Below are positions 24,399-32,883 of a DNA stretch of 52,652 nt, piece by piece (within the stretch, counting starts at the first letter, position 1; every line of letters begins with the position of its first letter). The stretch spans positions 1 through 52,652 of the forward strand of contig JAUCGA010000020.1 in assembly GCA_030377865.1 (NCBI GenBank), in the 5' to 3' direction. The notes beneath the pieces were generated by a model, which had not been told where the DNA came from, did not search any database, and was given only the letters and a program-made list of their open reading frames with translations. This stretch comes from Anaerolineales bacterium HSG25 (lineage in GTDB: Bacteria > Chloroflexota > Anaerolineae > 4572-78 > J111). Both the position numbers and the translations under genes were made by a program.

Positions 24399-25301
24399 AT
24401 GGTTATAACAGAAGCACTTTTTTCAGAGTTAGTACAATTTATAAATACTCATCCCAAATGGCGCAACAGACTGTCGAAAGCTTTGTTTCCTGATCTAGAT
24501 ATTGCCAAGGCATTTCAGAATTTGGCCGAATCTCAACGACAAATGCAATTATTATTGCAAAATTTAGACGGACGAGTCGCTCACATTGAAAAAGATGTGA
24601 CTTTCTTGAAAGAAGATGTCACTGGCTTAAAAGAAGATGTCACTGGCTTAAAAGAAGATGTCACTGGCTTGAAAGAAGATGTCACTGGCTTGAAAGAAGA
24701 TGTCACTGGCTTGAAAGAAGATGTCACTGGCTTGAAAGAAGATGTCACTGGCTTGAAAGAAGATGTCACTGGCTTGAAAGACAGGGTTGAGTTTGGGTTT
24801 GCCGAGGCCGCCGCTGAACGGACTGAGATGAAACAAGATATAACGCATCTCAAACGTGAGATGGCTGATGTTAAAGGCTTTAATTATGAAATCCGATTTA
24901 TTCAACTAGTCGCCTCGATTTTGGGACAATTTATACGTCGAGGACATGATGCTAGAAATGATATAGGTCTTTTGCTTGAAAATGCAGAAGATGATGGCCT
25001 GATTACCGAACAGGAACATAGCCAGGTGCTGGCCTTAGATTTATTATGGAAGGGAAAACAAAAAGATACCAAAGCTGACATTGTATTAGCAATTGAGCTT
25101 TCGTGGCGAGTGGAAGAGACGGATATCAAACGGGCCGTCACCCGAGCCAATATCCTCCGTAAAATGGGCTTGAATGTTTTGCCTGTGGTGGCAGGCTTTG
25201 TGTGGGATGAGACGATCCCCCCCCTTATTTATCAACATAAGGTTCTGTTCGTAATGAATAAGAAAATTGATGAATCAAGTTGGCACAATGCCTTTTCATA
25301 G
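24399..25301 (+). CDS. Coiled-coil protein with heptad-pair repeats and nuclease-like C-terminus
   Basis: A 300-residue protein. A short N-terminal helical region is followed by eight copies of the 7-residue unit KEDVTGL (residues ~71-127, DNA 24611-24778), a perfect heptad coiled coil. From ~150 to 300 lies a conserved domain (YEIRFIQLVASILGQFIRRG, then ADIVLAIELSWRVEETDIKRAV) similar to restriction-endonuclease-like (PD-(D/E)xK) DUF proteins common in cyanobacteria and Chloroflexota; the D..ExSW pattern would be the core. GGAGGAC precedes the start. It sits between mutA and mutB. Function unknown. Confidence 0.8.
   Translation: MVITEALFSELVQFINTHPKWRNRLSKALFPDLDIAKAFQNLAESQRQMQLLLQNLDGRVAHIEKDVTFLKEDVTGLKEDVTGLKEDVTGLKEDVTGLKEDVTGLKEDVTGLKEDVTGLKEDVTGLKDRVEFGFAEAAAERTEMKQDITHLKREMADVKGFNYEIRFIQLVASILGQFIRRGHDARNDIGLLLENAEDDGLITEQEHSQVLALDLLWKGKQKDTKADIVLAIELSWRVEETDIKRAVTRANILRKMGLNVLPVVAGFVWDETIPPLIYQHKVLFVMNKKIDESSWHNAFS
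24611..24778 (+). repeat. Eight tandem 21-bp coding repeats
   Basis: The unit GAAGATGTCACTGGCTTGAAA occurs eight times in frame; the copies are almost identical (the first two have TTAAAA). Near-identity of synonymous positions points to recent expansion, so the copy number may vary between strains and change the coiled-coil length by one heptad per unit. Confidence 0.95.
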
Positions 25302-25670
25302 GTTGGATATAGGTCAAATAAAAGAATAAAACCTAACAAAAGATAGCAAATATTTCAGGGCGTTTGTTGTCTTTTTCGTTAAGATGACGCATCGGAATTA
25401 ATCCCGATACTAAAAGCTAAAGCAGGCTGAAACCAGCTATTTAGGCACTCTGGAACGCGCATCTTATTTAATTCCGAATCCTAAATTGGAGCAATAGACA
25501 ATTCAGAAGTTTATCATTTCAACATGGCTAAAACAATATCTGACAGGATTAACAGAATTAACATGATTACAAGTAAAAAATCCTGTTAATTCTGTTAATC
25601 CTGTCGAAAAATGCCTTTTGTTTTATCAATATGTCAGGTCGTGAATGAAACGACAAACTTTTAGACAATT
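25302..25670. other. Gap before mutB with a C-tail and a long stem
   Basis: Holds a family C tail (GGAACGCGCATCTTATTTAA near 25452) and a stem at 25539-25613 in which CTGACAGGATTAACAG pairs with CTGTTAATCCTGTCG. No gene; no strong ribosome site before mutB. Confidence 0.6.
25539..25613. repeat. GACAGGATTAACAG hairpin (family M)
   Basis: Long imperfect inverted repeat; the same hairpin lies inside family P copy 1 (6795-6861). It seems to be a separate element that can stand alone or sit inside P. Confidence 0.65.
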
Positions 25671-27854
25671 ATGAATAACCAACCAGATTTTACCACAATC
25701 AATTATGATGATATTACCTTTCCGCAGGTCGATTATGAGACTTGGCGACAAAAGGTTGAAGAAGAAACCGGCCAATCGATCAACGATTTGGTCTGGAAAA
25801 CGATGGAGCAGTTGGATGTAAAGCCGCTCTATACGCAGGCCGACACGGCCAATCTGCAACATCTTGGCTACACCGCCGGAATTCCGCCCTACCTGCGTGG
25901 CCCGTATGCGACCATGTACGTCACTCGCCCGTGGACGGTACGGCAATACGCTGGATTTTCAACCGCCGAAGAGAGCAACGCTTTCTATCGACGTAATCTG
26001 GCCGCCGGACAAAAAGGGCTGTCGGTCGCGTTTGACCTCGCCACCCATCGGGGCTACGATTCCAGCCATCCTCGTGTGGTTGGTGATGTCGGGAAAGCCG
26101 GAGTCGCTATCGACTCCATTCTTGACATGAAGATTCTGTTCGACCAGATTCCACTCGATAAGATGTCGGTCTCCATGACTATGAACGGCGCGGTACTGCC
26201 AATTATGGCTTTTTATATCGTCGCCGCCGAAGAGCAGGGAGTTAAGCCCGAACAGTTGGCCGGTACGATTCAGAATGACATTTTGAAAGAGTACATGGTG
26301 CGGAACACCTACATCTATCCGCCGGAGCCGTCAATCAAAATTATTGCTGATATTTTCGCCTTCACCTCGCAAAACATGCCTCGCTTCAACAGTATCAGCA
26401 TCTCCGGCTACCACATGCAAGAAGCTGGAGCCACCGCCGACTTAGAGTTGGCCTATACCTTGGCCGACGGGCTGGAATATGTCCGCACCGGTCTCAAAGC
26501 GGGCATGGACATCGACACCTTTGCCCCCCGTCTCTCTTTCTTCTGGGCGATTGGCATGAACTACTTTATGGAAGTTGCCAAGATGCGAGCCGGACGGATT
26601 CTGTGGGCCAAACTGATCAAACAGTTCAACCCCAAAAATCCGAAGTCGATGGCCCTACGAACCCACAGCCAAACCTCTGGCTGGAGTTTGACCGAGCAAG
26701 ACCCGTTTAACAACGTGGCTCGAACCTGTATCGAAGCGATGGCCGCGGCCTTGGGACATACCCAGTCGCTCCACACCAACGCCCTTGACGAGGCGATTGC
26801 CCTACCGACCGACTTCTCGGCTCGGATTGCGCGGAACACCCAGCTTTATCTACAAGAGGAAACCGGAATCTGTAAAGTGGCCGATCCGTGGGGTGGCTCG
26901 TACTATGTTGAAGCCTTGACCGACGCGTTGCTTGAACGGACATGGGCGCATCTGCAAGAGGTAGAATCGTTGGGCGGCATGACCAAAGCGATTGCCGCAG
27001 GCGTGCCAAAACTGCGTATCGAAGAGGCATCGGCTCGTCGGCAAGCCCATATCGACTCGGCGCAAGAGACGATTGTCGGGGTTAACCGCTATCGACTGGA
27101 GAAAGAAGCGCCCATCGAAATTTTAGAGGTCGATAACACCGCGGTACGAGAGGCACAGTTGAGTCGCCTTAAGGCGTTACGGGGCGACCGAGATGAGGCC
27201 AAAGCCCAAGCCGCCCTGAACGCCCTCACCCAATCTGCCGAATCGGGCGAGGGGAATCTGCTGGCCTTGGCCGTTGATGCGGCTCGCGCCCGTGCCTCCT
27301 TGGGTGAAATTTCGGATGCGATGGAGAAGGTGTTTGGTCGCCATAAAGCAGTCATCCGCTCGATTTCGGGTGTGTATAGCGGCGAGTTTGGTGAAGACGA
27401 GGCGGTCGCCAAAACCCGTGCGATAGCCGATGAGTTTGAACAGTTGGAAGGTCGTCGCCCGCGTATCATGATCGCCAAGATGGGTCAAGATGGGCATGAC
27501 CGCGGGGCTAAAGTCATCGCCACCGCCTTTGCTGATTTGGGTTTCGATGTAGACATCGGGCCACTGTTCCAAACACCGGAGGAGACCGCTCGCCAAGCCG
27601 TCGAAAATGACGTGCATGTGGTCGGCATGAGTTCGCTGGCCGCAGGACATAAAACCCTCCTACCGCAGTTGATTGAAGAACTCGGCAAACTCGGTCGAGA
27701 GGATATTGTGGTCGTCATCGGCGGGGTAATTCCGGCCCAAGATTACGACTATCTGTATGAACACGGCGCGGCCGCCATCTTCGGCCCGGGCACGGTGATT
27801 CCGGTCGCGGCGCAGAAGGTGCTGGAGGAAGTGACTCTGCGTTTGGGTGAGTAG
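25671..27854 (+). CDS. mutB: Methylmalonyl-CoA mutase, large (catalytic) subunit
   Basis: Catalytic adenosylcobalamin-dependent chain of methylmalonyl-CoA mutase, 727 residues. The TIM-barrel has [63 protein letters not shown] and [20 protein letters not shown]. The B12 domain has [12 protein letters not shown], containing the DxHxxG histidine that ligates cobalt, then [29 protein letters not shown]. It can run either way; with the glyoxylate shunt and KorAB, conversion of propionyl-CoA-derived methylmalonyl-CoA to succinyl-CoA is likely. Its partner MutA is upstream. No epimerase, carboxylase or MeaB gene is in the window. Confidence 0.95.
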   Translation: MNNQPDFTTINYDDITFPQVDYETWRQKVEEETGQSINDLVWKTMEQLDVKPLYTQADTANLQHLGYTAGIPPYLRGPYATMYVTRPWTVRQYAGFSTAEESNAFYRRNLAAGQKGLSVAFDLATHRGYDSSHPRVVGDVGKAGVAIDSILDMKILFDQIPLDKMSVSMTMNGAVLPIMAFYIVAAEEQGVKPEQLAGTIQNDILKEYMVRNTYIYPPEPSIKIIADIFAFTSQNMPRFNSISISGYHMQEAGATADLELAYTLADGLEYVRTGLKAGMDIDTFAPRLSFFWAIGMNYFMEVAKMRAGRILWAKLIKQFNPKNPKSMALRTHSQTSGWSLTEQDPFNNVARTCIEAMAAALGHTQSLHTNALDEAIALPTDFSARIARNTQLYLQEETGICKVADPWGGSYYVEALTDALLERTWAHLQEVESLGGMTKAIAAGVPKLRIEEASARRQAHIDSAQETIVGVNRYRLEKEAPIEILEVDNTAVREAQLSRLKALRGDRDEAKAQAALNALTQSAESGEGNLLALAVDAARARASLGEISDAMEKVFGRHKAVIRSISGVYSGEFGEDEAVAKTRAIADEFEQLEGRRPRIMIAKMGQDGHDRGAKVIATAFADLGFDVDIGPLFQTPEETARQAVENDVHVVGMSSLAAGHKTLLPQLIEELGKLGREDIVVVIGGVIPAQDYDYLYEHGAAAIFGPGTVIPVAAQKVLEEVTLRLGE

Positions 27855-27890
27855 GCGAATTTGCGAATTTACGAATAGCGAATGATAATG

Positions 27891-27927
27891 AAAAGTGGTC
27901 ATGCCCATGATGGGTATGACCACTTTT
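27891..27927 (+). terminator. Terminator after mutB
   Basis: AAAAGTGGTCATGCCCA pairs with TGGGTATGACCACTTTT, then ATTTG. It lies 37 bases past the mutB stop and can work on both strands. Confidence 0.8.
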
Positions 27928-27954
27928 ATTTGTTTGAGGCAGTTCCAACTTTTA

Positions 27955-28088
27955 AAATCTCCCAAACTGATTTAATTCTCTATGTCATTCCCGCATGCCT
28001 TTAGCGGGAATCCACATTCTGCATACAAATGGATGCCCGATAACAACATTCGGGCATGACATTTGGGATGTTTATTTTCTTGAAGTTA
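27955..28088. repeat. Family E element, copy 1 (one end eroded)
   Basis: AAATCTCCCAAACTGATTTA to TTTGGGATGTTTATTTTCTTG. The interior stems ATTCCCGCATGC..TAGCGGGAAT and ATGCCCGATAACAACATTCGGGCAT are shared, inverted, with 32109-32287. The left end lacks the outer GGAAATAAATC portion seen in the complete copy. Confidence 0.75.
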
Positions 28089-28501
28089 CCTGATACGAAG
28101 AGATAGGGTATTAAATTTTGGCCTTGGTCATCGTTTGGGCCATGTCACTCTGAAACCGAAGGTTGAAGAGTCTCCATTCTGCTACTTTAGGGCGGATTCT
28201 TCGCAAACAGCGCTCAGAATGACATGTGTAGGTGGCCGAAACCATGACCATCGCCTAAATTTTATAGCGATAATTAGCCAAAATCGAACAAATGGGCTAT
28301 AATTACTGTTCTTTAAAAAGTCTTATGGTATAAGTAACTTATGGTTATTTCAGAACTAGAAAGTATCTTAATTGAAGAATTAGGTTATCAATCAGGTCAA
28401 TTTGCCTCACCCCCGGGACAGCGACCTGTGGCTGATGTTCATAGAACCTACTATGTGCAACATATTCCTGTTTTATGCTCTTCATGGTTCAAACAAACAG
28501 T

Positions 28502-28708
28502 ATGGACGAAACAAATCCCATAGTCCTACAAATCTCCAACAAATGGCATATCGTCGAACATAGCCGCCGCTCGGAGCATGCTTTGTGTGGGCGACGTGTC
28601 ACCAACCGTGGCGCGCATGCTCGATTTAGTCAAGTTGGGGTTAAGCATGCCTGCCCCAAATGCGTTGAGACTTTTCAGCAGTTGTATCCTCATAACCCAT
28701 TAATTTGA
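28502..28708 (+). CDS. Small protein with Cys pair (zinc-ribbon-like)
   Basis: A 68-residue protein starting MDETNPIVLQISNKWHIVEH. The pattern HALCGRRVTN..HARFSQVGVKHACPKCVETF places one Cys in LCGR and two in CPKC, which could bind zinc with nearby His residues. Start chosen at 28502; an earlier ATG at 28475 reads through sequence without support. No family recognised. Confidence 0.5.
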   Translation: MDETNPIVLQISNKWHIVEHSRRSEHALCGRRVTNRGAHARFSQVGVKHACPKCVETFQQLYPHNPLI

Positions 28709-28787
28709 GTATGCGAATCTGCGAATAGCGAAAGTTGTCCATTCATATATTCGTTTATTCGCCCATTCGCATATTCGTCATTCAACA

Positions 28788-30536
28788 ATGAGTGCAGAAA
28801 AACGACGACCCAAAGTATTAATTTGTGATGCCATTGCCCCCACCGGGGTAAAACGATTAGAAACGCATGCTGATGTTGAGGTCAAAACTGGCCTCAGTCA
28901 GGCCGAGTTAATCAGTGTCATTCCTGATTACGAGGCAATTGTTCTGCGGAGTGCCACCCAAGCCCCCGCCGAGGTGATTAAACATGGCCTCAAACTTAAG
29001 GTAATTGCTCGTGCGGGCGCGAGACTAGACAATGTAGATGTGGTCGCGGCTCAAGAGCAGGGAGTACAAGTGGTCAACAGCCCCGATGCCAATACACTGG
29101 CCGTAGCCGAATTGAGCATGGGTCTGCTGATTAGTCTCGCTCGCCATGTGGCCCGTGGCGACCAGACCATGAAGGCCGGTAAGTGGGAAAAGAAAAAGCT
29201 GATGGGCATGGGCTTGGCCGGTAAAACCTTGGGCATTGTTGGATTTGGCCGTATTGGCCGCGAGGTAGCGATTCGAGCCAAAGCCTTTGGCATGACCATT
29301 TTGGTCAACCAGCGTCGCCCTACCCCAGAACTGAATCTGGAAATCGGCGTGGAATCGGTTGACCTGCTCGACCTCCTCGCTCAGTCCGACTTTATTACCC
29401 TGCATGTTCCTTTTAAGCCCGAAACCCAAAACATGATGAGTACCGAGCAGTTTAAGTTGATGAAACCGACCGCCTATCTCATCAATACCGCTCGCGGGGG
29501 CGTGGTTGATGAGGAGGCCCTGCTCACGGCACTCAACGAAGATCAGATTGCTGGTGCGGCGCTGGATGTGTTCCGCGAAGAACCCGCCGTCAACAACAGC
29601 TTGGCTCAGCATGAGCGAGTGGTCGCCACCCCCCACATCGCCGCTAGTACCGACGATGCCCAAGAGGCCGCGGCGCTAACTGTGGCCGATAAAATCATCG
29701 AGATTTTGAACAAGGTTGAGGTGGAGCATATTCTGCCTCTGCAAATTGTCCCCTCAGAAAAAGTGGTACCGCACGAACATGTTGATCCACGTCGAGTAGA
29801 GAGGCTGATGAAACGGCTGGAAACAGATCAAATTCTGATGGATCCGCCTCTCGTTATGGAGGCCGACGATCATTATGTGGTGCTTGATGGAGCTACCCGC
29901 TCTACGGCTCTAAAACAGTTGGGCTACGAGCACATCCTCGTTCAGATTACGCCACCCGAAGAAAATTTGAATCTTCATACTTGGTTCCATGCTATCTGCA
30001 ATATCAACCTGACCGAATTGTTAGAGATGCTAGAGGCTCTGCCCGAAGTGACTCTGGTTGACACAGACATGGATCGAGTGTTGGATGAGATGTTTGAGTA
30101 TGGTGGCCTCTGTTATCTCAAAACGGTTGAGGGACAGGTACTTTTGGTACTCCCAACAACCGGACAAAATCGGCTCGATGCGTTGAACAGCCTAACCAAC
30201 ACCTATATCAGAGCCAGCATCGTTCAACGTACCATTAATGACAATATGATTAGCTTGGGGCATGAATATCCAGACATGGCGGCTTTGGTCGTTTTTCCAG
30301 AGTACACGGTGGCGCAAGTATTGCAGGTCGCCCAATCTGACCGAGTCTTTCCAGCGGGCATTACCCGTTTTATCATCCCCGACCGAATTCTACGCCTTAA
30401 TGCCGACTTAAGTATCTTAAAGTCGGATAAATCACTCCGAGAGAAGAATCAGTGGTTGCATGACCTGCTGGTCGATAAGCTGGCACAGGGTAAAATTCGG
30501 CATTACGAAGAGCCGATTTATCTGTTGGATGAGTAG
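28788..30536 (+). CDS. Phosphoglycerate dehydrogenase fused to an SbnI/SerK-like (ParB-fold) domain
   Basis: Residues ~8-315 are a D-3-phosphoglycerate dehydrogenase-type 2-hydroxyacid dehydrogenase: NAD motif GFGRIG (152-157), INTARGGVVDE with R236, REEP with E265 and TPHIA with H283. The usual C-terminal ACT regulatory domain is absent. Residues ~318-582 resemble full-length SbnI, a free L-serine kinase in Staphylococcus with a ParB/Srx fold: VPSEKVVPHE (HE 329-330), YVVLDGATRSTALKQLGY (DGATR 367-371), FPAGITRFIIPDR, and a C-terminal EEPIYLLDE. In SbnI and SerK the HE glutamate and the DGxxR loop act in phosphoryl transfer. Such a fusion would link serine-pathway entry and O-phosphoserine formation in one chain. 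No ribosome site is obvious. Confidence 0.87.
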   Translation: MSAEKRRPKVLICDAIAPTGVKRLETHADVEVKTGLSQAELISVIPDYEAIVLRSATQAPAEVIKHGLKLKVIARAGARLDNVDVVAAQEQGVQVVNSPDANTLAVAELSMGLLISLARHVARGDQTMKAGKWEKKKLMGMGLAGKTLGIVGFGRIGREVAIRAKAFGMTILVNQRRPTPELNLEIGVESVDLLDLLAQSDFITLHVPFKPETQNMMSTEQFKLMKPTAYLINTARGGVVDEEALLTALNEDQIAGAALDVFREEPAVNNSLAQHERVVATPHIAASTDDAQEAAALTVADKIIEILNKVEVEHILPLQIVPSEKVVPHEHVDPRRVERLMKRLETDQILMDPPLVMEADDHYVVLDGATRSTALKQLGYEHILVQITPPEENLNLHTWFHAICNINLTELLEMLEALPEVTLVDTDMDRVLDEMFEYGGLCYLKTVEGQVLLVLPTTGQNRLDALNSLTNTYIRASIVQRTINDNMISLGHEYPDMAALVVFPEYTVAQVLQVAQSDRVFPAGITRFIIPDRILRLNADLSILKSDKSLREKNQWLHDLLVDKLAQGKIRHYEEPIYLLDE

Positions 30537-30552
30537 GTGAATATCTATAACT

Positions 30553-30777
30553 ATGCGACCTTTAGGAATAATCTTAGCCATTTTTATACTGCTTTACGGC
30601 GCACGTATGCTGGTCACTTCCGCTCAAGCGGCTATCACTGGACGAGTGCTAATGCGGCGCGGCCTACGAATCTTCTGGTATCCGGCTCCGAGCCGAGCCG
30701 AGGCGGTCAAAGTCGCTCTGCGCGATGGGCTGATGGGCGCATTGCTGATGCTGTTGGGAATAGTGATGATCTTGTAA
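30553..30777 (+). CDS. Small two-helix membrane protein
   Basis: A 74-residue protein with hydrophobic segments at 4-24 (LGIILAIFILLYGARMLV) and ~54-74 (RDGLMGALLMLLGIVMIL), separated by a basic loop (MRRGLRIFWYPAPSRAEAV). It begins 16 bases after the fusion gene stop and could be cotranscribed. No family recognised; the start lacks a strong ribosome site. Confidence 0.6.
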   Translation: MRPLGIILAIFILLYGARMLVTSAQAAITGRVLMRRGLRIFWYPAPSRAEAVKVALRDGLMGALLMLLGIVMIL

Positions 30778-30807
30778 TTTTACACACCGAAATGAGTACC
30801 AGTTTGC

Positions 30808-30940
30808 TAGGGCTGTTCAGTTCTCCATGTTCGTCACGCTACAAGCGTGACCTCCACGGCCTCATATCTAACAAAATCACTGTAGGTGACGCTTGTAGCG
30901 TCACAATTATGCCTATATAAATTAGAACTGAACAGCCCTT
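30808..30940. mobile_element. Family G 133-bp element, copy 2 (inverted)
   Basis: TAGGGCTGTTCAGTTCT to AGAACTGAACAGCCCTT, the same length as copy 1 and in opposite orientation. The flanks share GTTTGC (30802-30807 and 30944-30949, with two bases between the latter and the element end), an imperfect duplication. Confidence 0.88.
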
Positions 30941-31000
30941 TCGTTTGCGGTGTGAGCTTTCTTCATGATACTTGTTCTGCATGGGAACATCTGGAGTATT

Positions 31001-31876
31001 ATGAATAAATCTATGACAATTAGAGATGCCATGTCCGCTCAATTAACCGATAAGGCCATCTTCGAGCAGGCCAAACAGTATGCTTACAGCTATATCGACC
31101 AAGTTAATGACCGTCCTGTCTACCCCGACCCAACAGCCATCGCCAATCTAGTTCAGTTTGATGAGCCATTACCAGAACATCCACAGGCTGGCTCAGAGAT
31201 TCTCAAACAGCTTGATGAGTATGGCTCTCCGGCCTGCACGCTGGCTCAGGAGGCGGGAACTTGGGTTCATATTGATGGGGCGTTTGGTCTGTTAGCCGCG
31301 GCCTCACCCGCCAAACAGCATCTGACTCGTGGCATCGAAATGGCCGATTCATGGTCAGTTGATGGGCATAAAACACTCAACACGCCCTACGATTGTGGTA
31401 TTATTCTGTGTAAAAATCGAGATGCGCTGGTGGCGGCTATGCAGGCTAGTGGAGCCTATATTCAGTACGGCGAACAACGAGACAACATGCTCTACACTCC
31501 AGACATGTCTCGTCGAGCCAGAGCCGTAGCGATGTGGGCGACGCTCAAATCTTTAGGCCGACATGGGCTAACCGAAATGATTGATAATCTCTGCGCGGGA
31601 GCTACTCAGTTCGCCGAGTTATTAACCGCTCAGGGTTTTCAGGTACATAACGAGATTGTATTTAATCAGGTATTGGTTACGTGTGATACACCAGCAGAGA
31701 CGACAGCTACCTTGGCCGGAATCCAAGCCTCCGACGAGTGTTGGTGTGGTAGTACAACGTGGCAAGGTCAGCCCGCGATTCGGATTAGTGTCTGCTCTTG
31801 GGCGACTACGCCAACGGATGTAGAACGCTCGGTGCAAGCGTTCGTCAAGGCTCGTGAGGCGAGCACAGGCATATAG
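31001..31876 (+). pseudogene. PLP-dependent decarboxylase with internal deletion
   Basis: Group II (glutamate/aromatic amino acid) decarboxylase-like, but only 291 residues instead of about 470. The N-terminus (to LKQLDEYGSPA, ~78) is joined directly to LAQEAGTWVHIDGAFGLLAA. In complete relatives, roughly 170-190 residues carrying much of the PLP-phosphate and substrate pocket lie between GSPA and this point. The Schiff-base lysine (K124, DGHKTLNTPYD) and the C-terminal domain remain, and the frame stays open. The stop codon is in the end of a family B element. It is probably inactive, though it could form a modified dimer. TGGAG precedes ATG 31001. Confidence 0.75.
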
Positions 31877-31973
31877 ATGTTCAGATAAACATTTTTAGTT
31901 GTCACCTTCCCGCAAGTTTTGAACTTGCGGGAAGATTGGTCTTGAATTGAAAATCATTATCTGAAAAACTGTA
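31872..31973. mobile_element. Family B element, copy 4, supplying the decarboxylase stop
   Basis: TATAGATGTTCAGATAA to CTGAAAAACTGTA with the CTTCCCGCAAGTT stem, in opposite orientation relative to its upstream gene compared with copies 1-3. The decarboxylase TAG is within the TATAG end. Confidence 0.8.
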
Positions 31974-32108
31974 GGTCATGTAACAAGATTAATATTGTAA
32001 TAGGGCACCGCTCATAATCAAACCAAAAACAGGTATTAAGAATACATGGAATGGGGATTAAATAAGTTGCGCGTTTTCACATAAGAATGAATTCTTATGC
32101 TGACACGA

Positions 32109-32287
32109 GAAACCTGCTTAGGTAACTCCAAGAAAATAAACCTCCCAAATGTCATGCCCGAATGTTGTTATCGGGCATCCATTTGTATGCAGAATGTGGA
32201 TTCCCGCTAAAAGCATGCGGGAATGACATAGAGAATTTAATCAGTTTGGGAGATTTATTTCCTTGGAAATCCCTTAAGCAGGTTTTC
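32109..32287. mobile_element. Family E element, complete copy (~179 bp)
   Basis: Long imperfect inverted ends of ~40 bases: GAAACCTGCTTAGG..CCAAGAAAATAAACCTCCC on the left and the complement of GGGAGATTTATTTCCTTGG..CTTAAGCAGGTTTTC on the right. Inside are two further stems (ATGCCCGAATG..CATTCGGGC-type and ATTCCCGC..GCGGGAAT). Half of it is repeated at 1-80 of the window and an eroded inverted copy is at 27955-28088. Confidence 0.8.
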
Positions 32288-32377
32288 CGTTTAAGACGCT
32301 GATTTCAATCAGCGGCCTTATGCACAAGTTAATTAATGCTCATTCCATGTTTGGTTGACAGTCGTTGTTTGAGCAAA

Positions 32378-32447
32378 AGAACAGGATGCGTGGAATGACA
32401 CTGATTAAATCATACCAAAATCAGTGTCATTCCACGCATCCTGTTCT
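32378..32447. repeat. Long hairpin, family F, copy 2
   Basis: The arm AGAACAGGATGCGTGGAATG continues to ACACTGATT and pairs perfectly with the right arm ending CATCCTGTTCT around an ~11-base loop. Same family as the aceB-aceA hairpin. Confidence 0.8.
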
Positions 32448-32883
32448 AAAACAACTGAAACCAAAAACGGTTGAACAATAATCATCACCGAAAGTGTCAA
32501 CCGAATTGAATGACTAAAATATGTTCCGTGAGCGGTCTCCTTTTTTACAAAGAAACACTACATACAGTGTGTTTTTTCTTCCAAACCCATATACAGGTTA
32601 AGTAAATTTAACACAATTTTCAACATCATGTTGACATCTACACCTTTTTGCATAATTTATTTCCATTCTGTATCGTTGCGTTTAATTCTACTCCATGTTA
32701 AAATGTGGCAAGCTCTTTAACAAGTGAAATTGTAGAGCTTACGGTTCATTCAAGGGAATATTTGAGGATAATTTATCGTCAAAACGCAACTTGAGTGTAA
32801 TGACTGGAATATCATCGGCATTATCTGTGATATTCTATAAATATCTTGTTTCTATAGTGTTTTTGCAAAAAAGGAGAAGGATC

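Larger units (their letters stand above)
27855..28501. other. Gap after mutB with family E repeat
   Basis: Contains the mutB terminator, family E copy 1 (27955-28088) and a CACTCTGA/TCAGAATG-type stem region (28140-28225). An open frame at 28341-28523 (60 codons, MVISELESIL) lacks a ribosome site and is only weakly gene-like. Confidence 0.55.
31877..32883. other. 1-kb non-coding region upstream of the ABC transporter
   Basis: Holds the rest of family B copy 4, the complete family E element (32109-32287), a D repeat (32317-32346), the F hairpin (32378-32447), and then an AT-rich promoter-like region. TTGACA (32631-32636) with TAATTT (32653-32658, spacer 16) is a possible promoter, followed by an AAGCTCT...AGAGCTT inverted repeat (32709-32741). 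AAAGGAGAAGG sets the ABC gene start. Confidence 0.6.

Noticed and set aside
24611..24778. Regular short repeats that might suggest CRISPR
   Set aside because: The units are directly adjacent without spacers and lie in frame inside a gene.
24581..24905. Minus-strand frames with repeated VTSSFKP or ASDIFFQ units
   Set aside because: They are the opposite strand of the eight 21-bp coding repeats; the plus-strand gene has a ribosome site and conserved flanking domains.
28341..28523. 60-codon frame MVISELESILIEELGYQ
   Set aside because: No ribosome site, no recognisable family, and it overlaps the better-supported small Cys protein; it may be a decayed gene start, but this is not supportable.
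29025..29663. 212-codon minus-strand frame
   Set aside because: Lies inside the dehydrogenase coding region; no motif and no ribosome site.
30537..30920. 127-codon plus-strand frame after the fusion gene
   Set aside because: It overlaps the two-helix membrane protein in another frame and runs into the family G element; its sequence is not protein-like.
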